Source of the DNA: Tardiphaga sp.
GTDB lineage: Bacteria > Pseudomonadota > Alphaproteobacteria > Rhizobiales > Xanthobacteraceae
Assembly (NCBI RefSeq): GCF_028290785.1
Contig: NZ_JAQGJD010000131.1
Span: 1-38,484, forward strand
Length of the DNA stretch: 38,484 nucleotides
Reading direction: 5' to 3'
Under the pieces are notes generated by a model. The model was not told the origin of the DNA. It was given only the letters and a program-made list of their open reading frames with translations, and made no database searches. Positions 24,036 through 33,438 of the stretch are shown here, one piece after another; the first letter of the stretch is position 1; each line of letters starts with the position of its first letter. Made by a program: the position numbers and the translations under genes.

Positions 24036-27000
24036 CTAGCCGCCGGTGTCGGTCAGCGACCTGTTACCGAGCGCGACCGCGCGCCGGGACACGTCCGGCT
24101 GCAAGAGCCAAGCATAGGCCTCGGCAGGCGCAGGACGGCCCGTCAGATAGCCTTGGACGGCATCGCACCCCGCTTCAAACAAAAAGGTGCGCTGCTCTTC
24201 CGTTTCGACGCCCTCGGCTAACACAGGGACTCCCAAGCTTCGGCCCAGGCCGATCACTGCCTTGACGATGGCGGACGAATGACGGTTCGTCTGCACGTCC
24301 GAAACGAATGCCCGGTCGATCTTGATGAGGTCGAACGGAAACGAGTGCAAATAGGAAAGCGATGAGTAGCCGGTTCCGAAATCATCGAGGGCGATATCGA
24401 CCCCCAAGGCCTTCAGCCTATTGAGCACGGAGACTGCCCGCGAAAAATCTCCGATCAGGACGCCTTCCGTAATCTCGAGTTCCAACCGGCTCGGCGGTAA
24501 GCCCGATTCGAGAAGCACGGTATGGACCAGCCTGGGAAGGTCGCCGTGACGAAATTGCCGCGGGGATACATTGACCGAGACTTTAAGCGGTTCAGGCCAT
24601 CGGGCCGCCTCTTGGCAGGCCTGACGGAGTACTGACTCCCCTAGCGCAAGGATGAGGCCGGAATCCTCTGCAATTTCGATGAAGACGGCCGGCGATACCG
24701 GACCACGCTTCGGGCACCGCCAGCGGGCGAGCGCCTCGAACCCGATCACCGAGCCGTCGGCCAGGCACTGTGGCTGGTAATGTACGGAGATCTCGCCGGC
24801 GGCGACGGCGTGGCGCAGTTCGTCCTGGAGCACGCGGCGGTCACGGACCTGGGCGCCCATCTCATGCGAGAAAAACTGCACAGTACCAGCGTCTGCCGAC
24901 TTCGCGCGGTACAACGCGACGTCCGCGTTGCCCAGCAAGGTTTCGGGATCGGTCCCATGGGCCGGATACTGGGAGACTCCTATCGTCGCGCCCACTTCAA
25001 GCCGGTGTTCGCCGATCCGGAATTCCGACCGCATTGCGGCGAGGATCCGCGACGAGAGCGCCCCGGAGACCGCAAAATCGGTGTCATCGGCGACGATAAG
25101 CGCGAACTCGTCGCCGCCGAACCGTGCGATGAAGGCTCCTTCCCCGCTCACTTTAAGTCTTGCAGCGACCTCGCGCAGCACAGCATCGCCTGCAGAATGC
25201 CCGTAGGTGTCATTGATCTCCTTAAAGCCATCGAGATCCATGCAAAGGAGGCTTACTTGGCCACGCGCCTCCGCAGCACCGCCGAGGGTAGCCGCGAAGC
25301 ATTCATCGAAGGCGGCGCGGTTGGCCAAGCCTGTGAGGACGTCGTGATGCGCCATGTACGCAATGCGCCGCTCATTCTCGCGCGTTTCCGTCACGTCCTC
25401 GACGAGCGCGAGCAGGTGCTCGGCCTCGCCACTCTCGCTCCGGATGGCAAGCCTCCGCGACGCCAGGATGCGCGTCCCTTTCGAGCTACTGAAGCGGGTC
25501 ACATCTTCCGAAAGCAGCGGCTTGTCCGAAGCAAGCGCCTCGGCATCGAGACGAATCGAATTTATAATCACTTTCTCGGGAAATACCTCGTTCAGGCGTT
25601 TTCCGATGCAGTGTGTCCGGTCGATGCCGTAAAGCTCTTCCGCTGCCTTATTGACCAGCGCGATCGTGCAGTTTTCGGCCTTCGCCGTGCCTGATGGGAC
25701 GTCCTTCACGATGATGGGCAGTGGAACGTTCTCGATGACGACGTCGAGAAATCTCCTTGTCTTGGTTAGCTCTTCGGTCGCTCGCTTCTGCTCGGTCACA
25801 TCATGGACAGCTACAAGCCTTGCGTTTCTCCCATCATACTCCAGCGCCTGCGAAGAGATATTGACGTCGATGATCCGTCCGTCTCGGGTTTGATGTTGCC
25901 ACATACGATTTGCGCGGTCCGTACGGGGGATGTCCTTCGCCCACTTCGCAAATTGCTCCCGCGCCTGCGGCGGACGCACATCGGTGACCTTGAGCGCCGC
26001 GAACTGTTCCTTGGTGTAGCCATATCCGTCGACCGCCGCCTGGTTCACCGCGATGAATTCGAGTGTGCCCTGGTCGAAAACCCACATCGGCACAGGATTG
26101 TTCTCGAACAACAGCCGGAACGATGCTTCCTTGCGGTTGCGGTCCGTGATGTCTTCATGCGTCGCGACCCAGCCGCCGCCATTCATACTGGCGCTGACGA
26201 TGGAGATTGACCTGCCCTCGTCGGTGCGCATGTCCCTGCTCTCGGTCTGAACGCCGGTCCTTGCTACAAGGTGGGCAACCTGCCTCTCCGGATCGCCGAA
26301 AAACATGCCCTGCGACTTCCGCCATTGCAGAATGCTTAGCAGGCAAGTGCCTGCGGACGTCAGTTCTGGCGGAAGCCGGTACATCTCAGCGTATCGCCTG
26401 TTGCAGATCAGAAGACGTGCCTCGGCGTCCAGCATGATCAGGCCTTGCGAGATGTTGTCCAGGGCTGCCGCAAGCTGCATGTTCTGGCTACGCACCTGGC
26501 CCAAAAACTGACGCCGGCCGAGCGCGACGATGATTGCAATTGCGAACACGACTATCGTCGAGGCACCCGCCAGATAAAGCGACGTCGTGTGCCAGCCGGA
26601 CAAGGCTTCCTCGACCGTCGTCGTCATCATGACCGAGATCGGATAGTGGGCAAGCCGACGCGCCGCAATCAGACGGTCCTCGCCGTCTATCGGACTTTGT
26701 CGGCGGAGGTCGATGAATTCGGCATTCAGGGCTTCAGGGCCGAGATCCGCACTGGTGAACACTTTCCCGATCGCCGCGCTGGATGAGGGATGTCGCGCCA
26801 GCAGCGTTCCGTCGTTCCTGAACAGGGCAACGGAACTGCCGTGTTTCGGCCTTATCTTCGAGAAGTAGTCCTCAAGATATTGCACCTGCACAGTACCTAA
26901 CATGGTACCTATTAAGTCGCCGGACGAAGAAATCACGCGTTGTGCCAGATAGATCGCCCACTTGCCGGTGACGGGACTTCGCGTAGGCGGCCCCACCAAG

Positions 27001-27518
27001 GCTGTTGCCTTATCCAATTGCAGCAACGCGGCAGGATTAGGCGACATGAGGCCGCGCTTGCTGGGCCACTCGACTGTCGAGTTTACGATTTCGCCGTCAA
27101 AGTCGCGGAGGCTCAAAGCAGAAATGTGCGGATACGGGGCCTTCCGCTGCACCAGCATGCGGTGCGTCGATTCATCTCCGAATTTCGACCGGAAATCGTC
27201 CGGACCAGCGAGAGACTCGCGTTTCAAGTCCACCAGCAACGCCTGTTCGACGAGTTCTATCGACTGGAAATTGCGATCTAGCTGGTCGGCCAAGACCATC
27301 GAGAGGCTCTCGAGTTCGCGGGCTGCATCCGAAATGGCCCGTTGTCTCATGGTTGCCACTATGGCCGCGGTCGTAACTAAAACAATCACGACGAGGATCG
27401 CAGCGCCGTAGTTCAGCGACCGGACAATTCTTGGATTGGCCTCAACGCCAACGCCGCGGGGCCTCGTCGTCTTGTCCGGACGCGGCATAGCCCAATTGAG
27501 GAATTCACCAATGCTCAT
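24036..27518 (-). CDS. dCache-PAS-GGDEF-EAL cyclic-di-GMP signalling protein
   Basis: An 1160-residue membrane protein. A first helix (about 35-58) and a second (about 313-336) flank a periplasmic dCache-like sensor; then come three PAS segments (about 345-465, 470-585, 590-715), a GGDEF domain (about 725-890, intact GGDEF near 800) and an EAL domain (about 905-1150). EAL catalytic signatures are complete: EALARW, NVSPRQF, ELEITE, DDFGTGYSSLSYL, KIDRAFV, AEGVET and GYLTGRP. The GGDEF inhibitory RxxD site is absent (GEGA in its place). Both cyclase and phosphodiesterase activity are therefore possible, with EAL the stronger prediction. The start lacks a good ribosome site; an ATG nine codons further in is the alternative. 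It stands alone on the - strand. Confidence 0.92.
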   Translation of the reverse strand: MSIGEFLNWAMPRPDKTTRPRGVGVEANPRIVRSLNYGAAILVVIVLVTTAAIVATMRQRAISDAARELESLSMVLADQLDRNFQSIELVEQALLVDLKRESLAGPDDFRSKFGDESTHRMLVQRKAPYPHISALSLRDFDGEIVNSTVEWPSKRGLMSPNPAALLQLDKATALVGPPTRSPVTGKWAIYLAQRVISSSGDLIGTMLGTVQVQYLEDYFSKIRPKHGSSVALFRNDGTLLARHPSSSAAIGKVFTSADLGPEALNAEFIDLRRQSPIDGEDRLIAARRLAHYPISVMMTTTVEEALSGWHTTSLYLAGASTIVVFAIAIIVALGRRQFLGQVRSQNMQLAAALDNISQGLIMLDAEARLLICNRRYAEMYRLPPELTSAGTCLLSILQWRKSQGMFFGDPERQVAHLVARTGVQTESRDMRTDEGRSISIVSASMNGGGWVATHEDITDRNRKEASFRLLFENNPVPMWVFDQGTLEFIAVNQAAVDGYGYTKEQFAALKVTDVRPPQAREQFAKWAKDIPRTDRANRMWQHQTRDGRIIDVNISSQALEYDGRNARLVAVHDVTEQKRATEELTKTRRFLDVVIENVPLPIIVKDVPSGTAKAENCTIALVNKAAEELYGIDRTHCIGKRLNEVFPEKVIINSIRLDAEALASDKPLLSEDVTRFSSSKGTRILASRRLAIRSESGEAEHLLALVEDVTETRENERRIAYMAHHDVLTGLANRAAFDECFAATLGGAAEARGQVSLLCMDLDGFKEINDTYGHSAGDAVLREVAARLKVSGEGAFIARFGGDEFALIVADDTDFAVSGALSSRILAAMRSEFRIGEHRLEVGATIGVSQYPAHGTDPETLLGNADVALYRAKSADAGTVQFFSHEMGAQVRDRRVLQDELRHAVAAGEISVHYQPQCLADGSVIGFEALARWRCPKRGPVSPAVFIEIAEDSGLILALGESVLRQACQEAARWPEPLKVSVNVSPRQFRHGDLPRLVHTVLLESGLPPSRLELEITEGVLIGDFSRAVSVLNRLKALGVDIALDDFGTGYSSLSYLHSFPFDLIKIDRAFVSDVQTNRHSSAIVKAVIGLGRSLGVPVLAEGVETEEQRTFLFEAGCDAVQGYLTGRPAPAEAYAWLLQPDVSRRAVALGNRSLTDTGG

Positions 27519-27764
27519 TTCAAAAGCGTAGACAAGGGCGATTAAAAATTAGCCAATGGAAGCGCTAAGAACCCGGTCATTCGTATAATCGACCGATGGG
27601 AACCGCCCCGGCTCCCGATGGGGATGCCAACAGCAGTCAACTGCATCTATACGGGTCTCGCGAACAGCATTCGCAGGCCGGCCGATTGAATTGCAGATAT
27701 TCGCAGACACGCCAATAGACCAACGCTGGTCACATCTCATGGAAAACCTGGCAGCCTGACAATG

Positions 27765-29528
27765 CTACGCGCGGAATGGCAGTGACGAAGGTGCCGCGAG
27801 TACGTCACACAAGACGTTCGTTAGTCGCGCGCGCGCATCCAAATGCGTGAAATTGTGGTCGGCATCAGGAATTATCGAAACCGAAGCCGTCGGGTAGCGG
27901 CGTAGCTGGTTCCCCTTCCTTCCCATGTATGTGCGGAATTCGCCCAGCGCGTGATCACCTTCCGAAAATAACATCGCTAGGCGAACGCCGCGGCTTTCAA
28001 GAATCTGGAAACGGCGATGGCCTTCGCGGTAGAGCGTCTGGTCGGACTCGCCCGCAGGGATCTGGCCAGCACTCGATGAGATGATCCGAACAAGGCGTTT
28101 TAACACAAAGATAACCGGCGCTTTGACGCGGAAATGGCCCGCAAGCACTCGTCTCAGGCTTTCTTTTCTGAACAGCATCGCAACGGAACCACTGATGGTT
28201 CGATGGGCCGACAGCACCGCTTCTGCAACGGTTTCCCTGGGGTCCCAGACAAAACGCATGATGTTGATAACGACGACATTGCGAACGCGCTCGTCTTGCA
28301 CCGCGACCTGGAACGCGGCGTAAGCGCCACTGCAGCGTCCGACCAAGGCGATCGGGCCGGCATCGAGTTTCTCGACATAGTCGATCGCATGCCGCACGTC
28401 AGCTGATTGCTCTTCCGAATAAAGCACTTCGGCCGGCGCGCTTGCCGAAGCCGGACTGTCGCCGATGCCGCCTGCGTCAAACCTAAACGAGGCGATCCCG
28501 CGCTCGGCGAGTGCGCGAGCCTGTAGGACTGTCGCGCGCCCCCAGCCGACGTGATAGTCGCGCCCCGAATTAGCCAGCACCGCGATGGCTGAAGGCTTTC
28601 GGTCCAGCGGTCGACACAGGACGCCGAAGAGCCGCTCGTCCGGCCCGAATCGAACTGGTAATTCCTCAAAGCGAGGACCGACGATTGGCCGCGCGGGCTC
28701 CATTTCCTTGGCCGAAACATTGACGCCTGCCATCGGCAAATGCGCGAGGTCGTCGATCCACGACACGATGCGTCTCAACGTGCCTAGCTGCGGTTCAGCC
28801 GGAGTCGGATCCTGCAGGATCATTTCATAACCCGCGTAGTCGATGGACGAAACATCGGCTCCGAGCGTCTTCAGGTGGTTGCCAATCGAACTATCGCGAG
28901 AACTCTGACTGCGCTCGACCAAAAGGACCTTTGCGGAAGGAGACTGAGTTGTTTGAGTGAGATCGATGGATTGGATGGCTGCGGCACGGCTGCCGGCCAG
29001 CGGAAAGCCGGCGACGCCGTAGCCGTTGTCGGCCAATGGGTCGGGCCCAATGCCCATCCGCTCGGTCAGCATGCGCGACCAGGCTTGAAGCTCCCGGAGA
29101 TAGGAGCGACCTTTTACTAACGGCGCCATCAAGACGGTCGCTGCGACGTCGGGCGATTCGGCTCCGAGTTGAGCGGCCAGACTTGCGCCTAGGCCTTGTC
29201 CGACCAGAACGAGTTCGATGCCCGGGTTGTATTCTCGCAAGAATGCCATGCAGTGACGGGCGGCAACGAACCAGTCGGAGATGCCGTCGGGGTCGCCAAC
29301 AGGATCGAGGGCATCTGCGGTGCCAGGATAATCAAATCTCAGGCAGGCATGGCCAGCCGCAGCAATATTCTCGGCCAAAGCCCGCCATGTAGCGCGGGTG
29401 CACAATTCCTCGTATCCGAAAGGCGCCAGCAACAGCACCGCCTTGCGCCCTGGCCGGTCGATGCAGCCTGCGTGATAGAACCCGCCAAAAGTGTCAAACG
29501 TGACCGGGGTGCCATGTCGGGAAGTCAT
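27765..29528 (-). CDS. Tandem alpha/beta hydrolase, exosortase-hydrolase-like
   Basis: A 587-residue cytoplasmic protein made of two alpha/beta-hydrolase domains (about 10-260 and 300-575). In the first, the elbow reads GQGLG (110-114), with Gly where the nucleophile should be, and the expected late His is missing, so it is probably inactive. In the second, the elbow is GRCSG (397-401), giving Cys399 as nucleophile, with D525 (EGDHAL) and H558 (DADHNF) as likely partners. A GxCxG elbow is also seen in exosortase-associated hydrolases. The ATG at 29528 (AGGA upstream) is preferred over a frame extension to 29582. It is divergent from the carrier-protein cluster across 455 nt, so a role in releasing or transferring acyl groups from the carrier is attractive but unproven. 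Confidence 0.85.
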   Translation of the reverse strand: MTSRHGTPVTFDTFGGFYHAGCIDRPGRKAVLLLAPFGYEELCTRATWRALAENIAAAGHACLRFDYPGTADALDPVGDPDGISDWFVAARHCMAFLREYNPGIELVLVGQGLGASLAAQLGAESPDVAATVLMAPLVKGRSYLRELQAWSRMLTERMGIGPDPLADNGYGVAGFPLAGSRAAAIQSIDLTQTTQSPSAKVLLVERSQSSRDSSIGNHLKTLGADVSSIDYAGYEMILQDPTPAEPQLGTLRRIVSWIDDLAHLPMAGVNVSAKEMEPARPIVGPRFEELPVRFGPDERLFGVLCRPLDRKPSAIAVLANSGRDYHVGWGRATVLQARALAERGIASFRFDAGGIGDSPASASAPAEVLYSEEQSADVRHAIDYVEKLDAGPIALVGRCSGAYAAFQVAVQDERVRNVVVINIMRFVWDPRETVAEAVLSAHRTISGSVAMLFRKESLRRVLAGHFRVKAPVIFVLKRLVRIISSSAGQIPAGESDQTLYREGHRRFQILESRGVRLAMLFSEGDHALGEFRTYMGRKGNQLRRYPTASVSIIPDADHNFTHLDARARLTNVLCDVLAAPSSLPFRA

Positions 29529-29983
29529 GATCCTGCAACTATCACAGTTTGCCCAATCCGGTTCGTCCGTCCAATGGGCCAAAATTTCCGATATTTCCCC
29601 GTGAGGTGGTCGCTCATACGGATCGGCTATTTCTTAGCTCAGGGGCGACGAAGATGTCATCCCATATCGTAATCCATCATTAACATGTGCTCAGCGGTGC
29701 ATGCTTCGCCTCTATTAGCTGTTCGCTAATCATGGTGGGCTATGTTGCACAACCGTCTTCGAACCCGCCAGTCCTGACCTCCGCCTGCGGGAAAAGGCAC
29801 TTAAGGAAAGCGTCGTTTTTCGTAACTGCATCTTCATTTTATTAAGCTTGATATAGAAACGATCCGCCGCGCTTGAGAATGATTTAGATCACTACACATT
29901 TACCTGCTATTTCCTGCATATAACTTTGAGTCCGCTCCCAGCCTTTGGCGAAGCGGCAGGCTTTTGACGCTTGGAGAACATTA
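29529..29983. other. Divergent intergenic region of the carrier-protein cluster
   Basis: 455 nt without a convincing gene between the tandem hydrolase and the carrier protein. It is clearly richer in A and T than its surroundings, especially 29800-29930, as expected of promoters. A TATAAC (near 29919) is a fair -10 box for the carrier-protein operon, but no good -35 partner was found by eye. No convincing inverted repeat or FixK/FNR-type site was seen. Confidence 0.5.
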
Positions 29984-30229
29984 ATGCGTGATCGTGTGCG
30001 CGCCATTGTCGGATCGATGAACCTTCTCCCAGTTCCCGTTGATAGCATGTCCGACCAGGATAACCTGTTCGATGCGGGCATGACGTCGTTCGGGTCCGTT
30101 CAGCTGATGCTGGCGATCGAGGAGGAGTTCGATATCGAATTTCCCAATAGTCTTCTGACTCGCAAAACATTTGCGACGCTTGGTGGGTTAATTTCTGCTG
30201 TCGAGCAGCTCGCCTCTCAGAAAGTCTAA
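29984..30229 (+). CDS. Acyl/aminoacyl carrier protein
   Basis: An 81-residue carrier protein. The 4'-phosphopantetheine attachment site is Ser35 in LFDAGMTSFGSVQLM, followed by the acidic helix AIEEEFDIEFP, typical of carrier proteins that pair with the amino acid:[carrier protein] ligases. The ATG at 29984 has GGAGAA 6 nt upstream; a longer frame to 29945 does not add family-like residues. The dehydrogenase begins 3 nt after the stop and the ligase follows, so this is very probably the ligase's acceptor. Its holo form needs a phosphopantetheinyl transferase encoded elsewhere. Confidence 0.92.
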   Translation: MRDRVRAIVGSMNLLPVPVDSMSDQDNLFDAGMTSFGSVQLMLAIEEEFDIEFPNSLLTRKTFATLGGLISAVEQLASQKV

Positions 30230-30232
30230 ATC

Positions 30233-31441
30233 ATGATGCCGAGCGCGGTGAAGGACGGCGTTAACGTGCTCGAAGCTGCGTCATGGCGTGACGTGATGCA
30301 GCGGGTTGCGACCGACGTCGCTTCGCAAAATGCCGATGTTGCGGACCGGACTGCGACGTTTCCGGCCCAAACATTCGAAGCTCTTCGCCGTAACGGTATG
30401 CTTGGCTTGATGGTGCCAAAAAGCCTTGGCGGCCAGGGACTGGAATTGCGCAAGATTGCCGATCTTTGCGCGATCCTTGCGGGCGCTTGCGGCGCCAGCG
30501 GCATGATTTATGCGATGCATCAGATCAAGCTATCGAGCCTGGTCGCCCATGGGATGCAAACCGAATATCATCGCACCCTTATGCGCGATGTGGCTGTAAA
30601 GCAGCTACTGATTGCCTCGTCGACCACTGAGGCGGGTATCGGTGGCGATCTGCGGGTTTCGAATTGCGCGATCGAGACGACGGGCGACCGGGTTTCGCTG
30701 ACCAAGCAGGCGAGTGTCCTGTCTTACGCCACGGAAGCCGACATCATCATGGCGACCGCGCGCCGCGGTCCGGCGTCGGTCGGGTCAGACCAGGTGCTGA
30801 TCGCGTTGCGGCGTGGCGACTATCAACTTCAGCGCACCGCTGAGTGGAATACGCTGGGCATGCGCGCAACCTGCTCCGAAGGTTTCCTGCTAACGGCCAC
30901 GGCTGGAGCCGATCAGATTTTTCCGAAGCCGTTCCACGAGATCGCAGTGCAATCGATGCTCGCCACCGCGCATCTGCTGTGGGCCAGCGTCTGGTTCGGG
31001 ATCGCGACCGATGCCCTGTCGCGCGCGCACGCCTCGGTTCGGGCAACGGCACGGCGCATGCCGTCCGATTTCGCGGGGCCGCTGCCAGGCGCCGCTCGGC
31101 TGGCTGAGGCCACCGCCAAATTGCAGACGCTCAAGTCGACGCTCGTCGCCCATATAGAGCGGTTCGAGACCGCGAAGGGCAACGAAGATGATCTCAGCTC
31201 GATCAATTTCGCGATCGAGATGAATAATCTCAAGGTCATGGCTTCGAACATGGCCGTCGATGTCGTTCGTGAAGCGCTGATGGTGACCGGCATCGCCGGC
31301 TATCGCAACGACGGTCCATTCTCGGTCGGCCGCCATCTCAGGGATGTGTTGTCGGCGCCATTGATGGTGGCGAACGATCGTATCCTCGCCAACACCGCCG
31401 GCTTGGTTATCGCGGGCCGATTTGACTCAGGTCTGGAGTGA
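30233..31441 (+). CDS. Acyl-CoA dehydrogenase family flavoprotein
   Basis: A 402-residue protein with the acyl-CoA dehydrogenase order: N-terminal helices ([46 protein letters not shown]), middle beta domain ([16 protein letters not shown]...[20 protein letters not shown]) and C-terminal helices with [34 protein letters not shown]. The segment where the catalytic Glu (IYEGTxEI in common members) would lie reads LMVANDRI, so the usual base is not evident. It starts 3 nt after the carrier-protein stop and ends 5 nt before the ligase ATG. Probable substrate: the acyl or aminoacyl group on the carrier rather than a CoA ester (inference). Confidence 0.88.
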   Translation: MMPSAVKDGVNVLEAASWRDVMQRVATDVASQNADVADRTATFPAQTFEALRRNGMLGLMVPKSLGGQGLELRKIADLCAILAGACGASGMIYAMHQIKLSSLVAHGMQTEYHRTLMRDVAVKQLLIASSTTEAGIGGDLRVSNCAIETTGDRVSLTKQASVLSYATEADIIMATARRGPASVGSDQVLIALRRGDYQLQRTAEWNTLGMRATCSEGFLLTATAGADQIFPKPFHEIAVQSMLATAHLLWASVWFGIATDALSRAHASVRATARRMPSDFAGPLPGAARLAEATAKLQTLKSTLVAHIERFETAKGNEDDLSSINFAIEMNNLKVMASNMAVDVVREALMVTGIAGYRNDGPFSVGRHLRDVLSAPLMVANDRILANTAGLVIAGRFDSGLE

Positions 31442-31446
31442 TCGTG

Positions 31447-32376
31447 ATGAACGCGCCTGCTAAGCTCGTGCAAAGCCCGGAAGCATTTCTCACCGCTTTG
31501 TTCGATGAGTCGATCCTGATCAAAACCGGCGTCGACGGTCTCTATGGCCGCGCCGGTGTGTTCGAAGAAGTTATCGACGGGATCGAAAACGCGGTGACAA
31601 AAATGGCCGCTGGCGATCAGGCCACGCGAATTCACTTCCCACCGGGCATGCCGCGCAAGAATCTTGAGAAAGCCGGTTACCTGAAGAGCTTTCCGCAATT
31701 GGCCGGCTGCGTCCACTCTTTCATGGGCGATAACACCGACCACGCCAAGCTCGTCGGCATGATCGAGCGGGGCGAAGACTGGACCGAGATGCAGGATGCG
31801 ACTGAAGTCGCTCTGACGCCGGCCGCCTGCTACCCGCTGTATCCCACCGTCGCGGCGGCGGGGCCGGTGCCGGAAGGCGGTCGGCTCTTCGATCTCAAGT
31901 CCTACTGCTTCCGCCATGAACCTTCGAAGGATCCGGCGCGGATGCAGCTGTTCCGGATGAGAGAATTCGTCCGTATCGGCACTGCCGACGAAGTGACGTC
32001 TTTCCGGGCCACCTGGCTCGAGCGCGGTGAAAAGCTGATCGCCTCGTTGGGTCTGCCTTGCGTCATCGATGTGGCCAACGACCCGTTCTTCGGGCGCACC
32101 GGCCGTGTCCTGGCGTCGAGCCAGCGAGACCAGGGGCTGAAGTTCGAATTGCTGATCCCGGTCACGAGCGATGAAAATCCGACGGCGTGCCTGTCGTTCA
32201 ACTATCACCAGAACCATTTCGGCAGCCTGTGGGGTATGCATTTCGCGGGCGGCGAAGTCGCGCATTCGGCTTGCGTCGGATTCGGCCTCGAGCGGACGGC
32301 GCTGGCGCTGTTCCGACACCACGGCACCAAGGTCGAAGCGTGGCCGGCGGATGTTCGCCGCGTGTTGTGGGGCTAG
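31447..32376 (+). CDS. Amino acid--[acyl-carrier-protein] ligase (seryl-tRNA synthetase homologue)
   Basis: A 309-residue class-II aminoacyl-tRNA-synthetase-like enzyme that lacks a tRNA-binding arm. It activates an amino acid with ATP and transfers it to the phosphopantetheine of a carrier protein. Visible features are a motif-2-like stretch ([25 protein letters not shown]), motif 3 ([12 protein letters not shown]) and the Cys-Glu-Cys zinc-site candidates C128, E173 and C276. This family was characterised in Bradyrhizobium, where members load small amino acids such as glycine or alanine onto partner carrier proteins (Mocibob et al., PNAS 2010). The ATG at 31447 has GGAG 8 nt upstream; a GTG at 31438 overlapping the dehydrogenase stop would add three residues. 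It is flanked by the carrier protein, dehydrogenase and DUF1839 genes. Confidence 0.93.
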   Translation: MNAPAKLVQSPEAFLTALFDESILIKTGVDGLYGRAGVFEEVIDGIENAVTKMAAGDQATRIHFPPGMPRKNLEKAGYLKSFPQLAGCVHSFMGDNTDHAKLVGMIERGEDWTEMQDATEVALTPAACYPLYPTVAAAGPVPEGGRLFDLKSYCFRHEPSKDPARMQLFRMREFVRIGTADEVTSFRATWLERGEKLIASLGLPCVIDVANDPFFGRTGRVLASSQRDQGLKFELLIPVTSDENPTACLSFNYHQNHFGSLWGMHFAGGEVAHSACVGFGLERTALALFRHHGTKVEAWPADVRRVLWG

Positions 32377-32379
32377 GGC

Positions 32380-33372
32380 TTGCAACCCGCTTGCGCCATC
32401 GACGGACTGGATCCCGCAACCTATGCGCGGCATGGGCTGCATGATCCCGCGCGCAATTGGCCTGAGACCAACTGCTACGTCGATCTGTTGATCGAAGTGT
32501 TGGCCCAGCGCGGACATGATCCCCGGGCCGCGCTGGCTTTCACGGTCGCGCAGGATTACGAGGGCGACCAATTCACGTTTTTCAAGATTCCGCCCGCCGA
32601 TCTCGCGCTATTGTACAACGTGGAGATTCTGGAACTCGCGATTTTCGATCAGTTGGAAGATCACGCGCGCCTGCAGTTGGCGCGTGGCCGTCTGCCGCTG
32701 ATCGAAGTCGATTCTTACTATCTGCCGGATACCCGCGGTATCACCTATCGCCACAGCCACAGCAAAACGACAATCGGCGTCAACGTGCTCGATTCAGTCA
32801 ACCGCCGGCTCGATTACTTTCACAATGCCGGCTACTTCCGTCTCGAAGGCGAGGATTTCGACGCGCTGATGCGGCCCGTGCGTGATAACGGTCTGCCGCT
32901 GTTTCCGTATGTCGAATTCATCAAGTTCGGTCCGGCGCCGTCGGCACACGAGCAGATCGAAATGTCTCGCGCGCTGTTGGCGCAACATCTGCGTCGCCGT
33001 CCGTCGCAGAATCCATTCACGGCATGGGGCGAAGTGATCGACGCCGACATCGCCCGGCTGATGGGACGGCCTGCCGAGTGGTTTCACACTTACGCCTTCA
33101 GCACATTGCGTCAGGCTGGCGCGAATTTCGAGCTGCTCGCGACCTATCTGGCGTGGTTGCAACAGCAGGGTGACCCGGCGCTGGAGCGCGCCAGGTTGGC
33201 CGCGGAGGCAATCGCTGGCGGTACCAAGGTTTTACAGTTTCAGTTCGCTCGCGCCTCCGCTCGCGGCAGAGTTCCTGATGTGACGGATTCAATTCGGCAA
33301 CTCGCGACCGATTACGACATCGCCCTCGACAGCCTCATGAACGGGTTCGTTGCCTGCGGCGCCGCAGCGTGA
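32380..33372 (+). CDS. DUF1839 family protein
   Basis: A 330-residue protein starting with TTG 3 nt after the ligase stop. Family-like segments are NCYVDLLIEVLAQRGHDPRAALAFTVAQDYEGDQFTFFKIP, LLYNVEILELAIFD and LIEVDSYYLPDTRGITYRHSHSKTTIGV. DUF1839 proteins occur beside amino acid:[carrier protein] ligases in rhizobia (from memory). The conserved early NCYVD Cys together with later His and Asp residues might form a papain-like or acyl-transfer site, as in BtrH-type enzymes, which would suit moving the aminoacyl group from the carrier; this is a guess. Confidence 0.85.
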   Translation: MQPACAIDGLDPATYARHGLHDPARNWPETNCYVDLLIEVLAQRGHDPRAALAFTVAQDYEGDQFTFFKIPPADLALLYNVEILELAIFDQLEDHARLQLARGRLPLIEVDSYYLPDTRGITYRHSHSKTTIGVNVLDSVNRRLDYFHNAGYFRLEGEDFDALMRPVRDNGLPLFPYVEFIKFGPAPSAHEQIEMSRALLAQHLRRRPSQNPFTAWGEVIDADIARLMGRPAEWFHTYAFSTLRQAGANFELLATYLAWLQQQGDPALERARLAAEAIAGGTKVLQFQFARASARGRVPDVTDSIRQLATDYDIALDSLMNGFVACGAAA

Positions 33373-33438
33373 TCGCCACCCATGCCGGCCCGCATCGCGG
33401 CGCGATGTTCCTATGACTTGATCGGCCTGCTTATTGCC

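Noticed and set aside
27549..27740. A 63-codon - strand frame in the 246-nt gap before the GGDEF-EAL gene
   Set aside because: No ribosome site or family; the gap shows only an imperfect GGGAACCG/CGGCTCCC hairpin near 27599.
29884..30170. Short - strand frames around the carrier-protein start
   Set aside because: They overlap the carrier protein antisense and look non-protein-like; the region is better explained as promoter.
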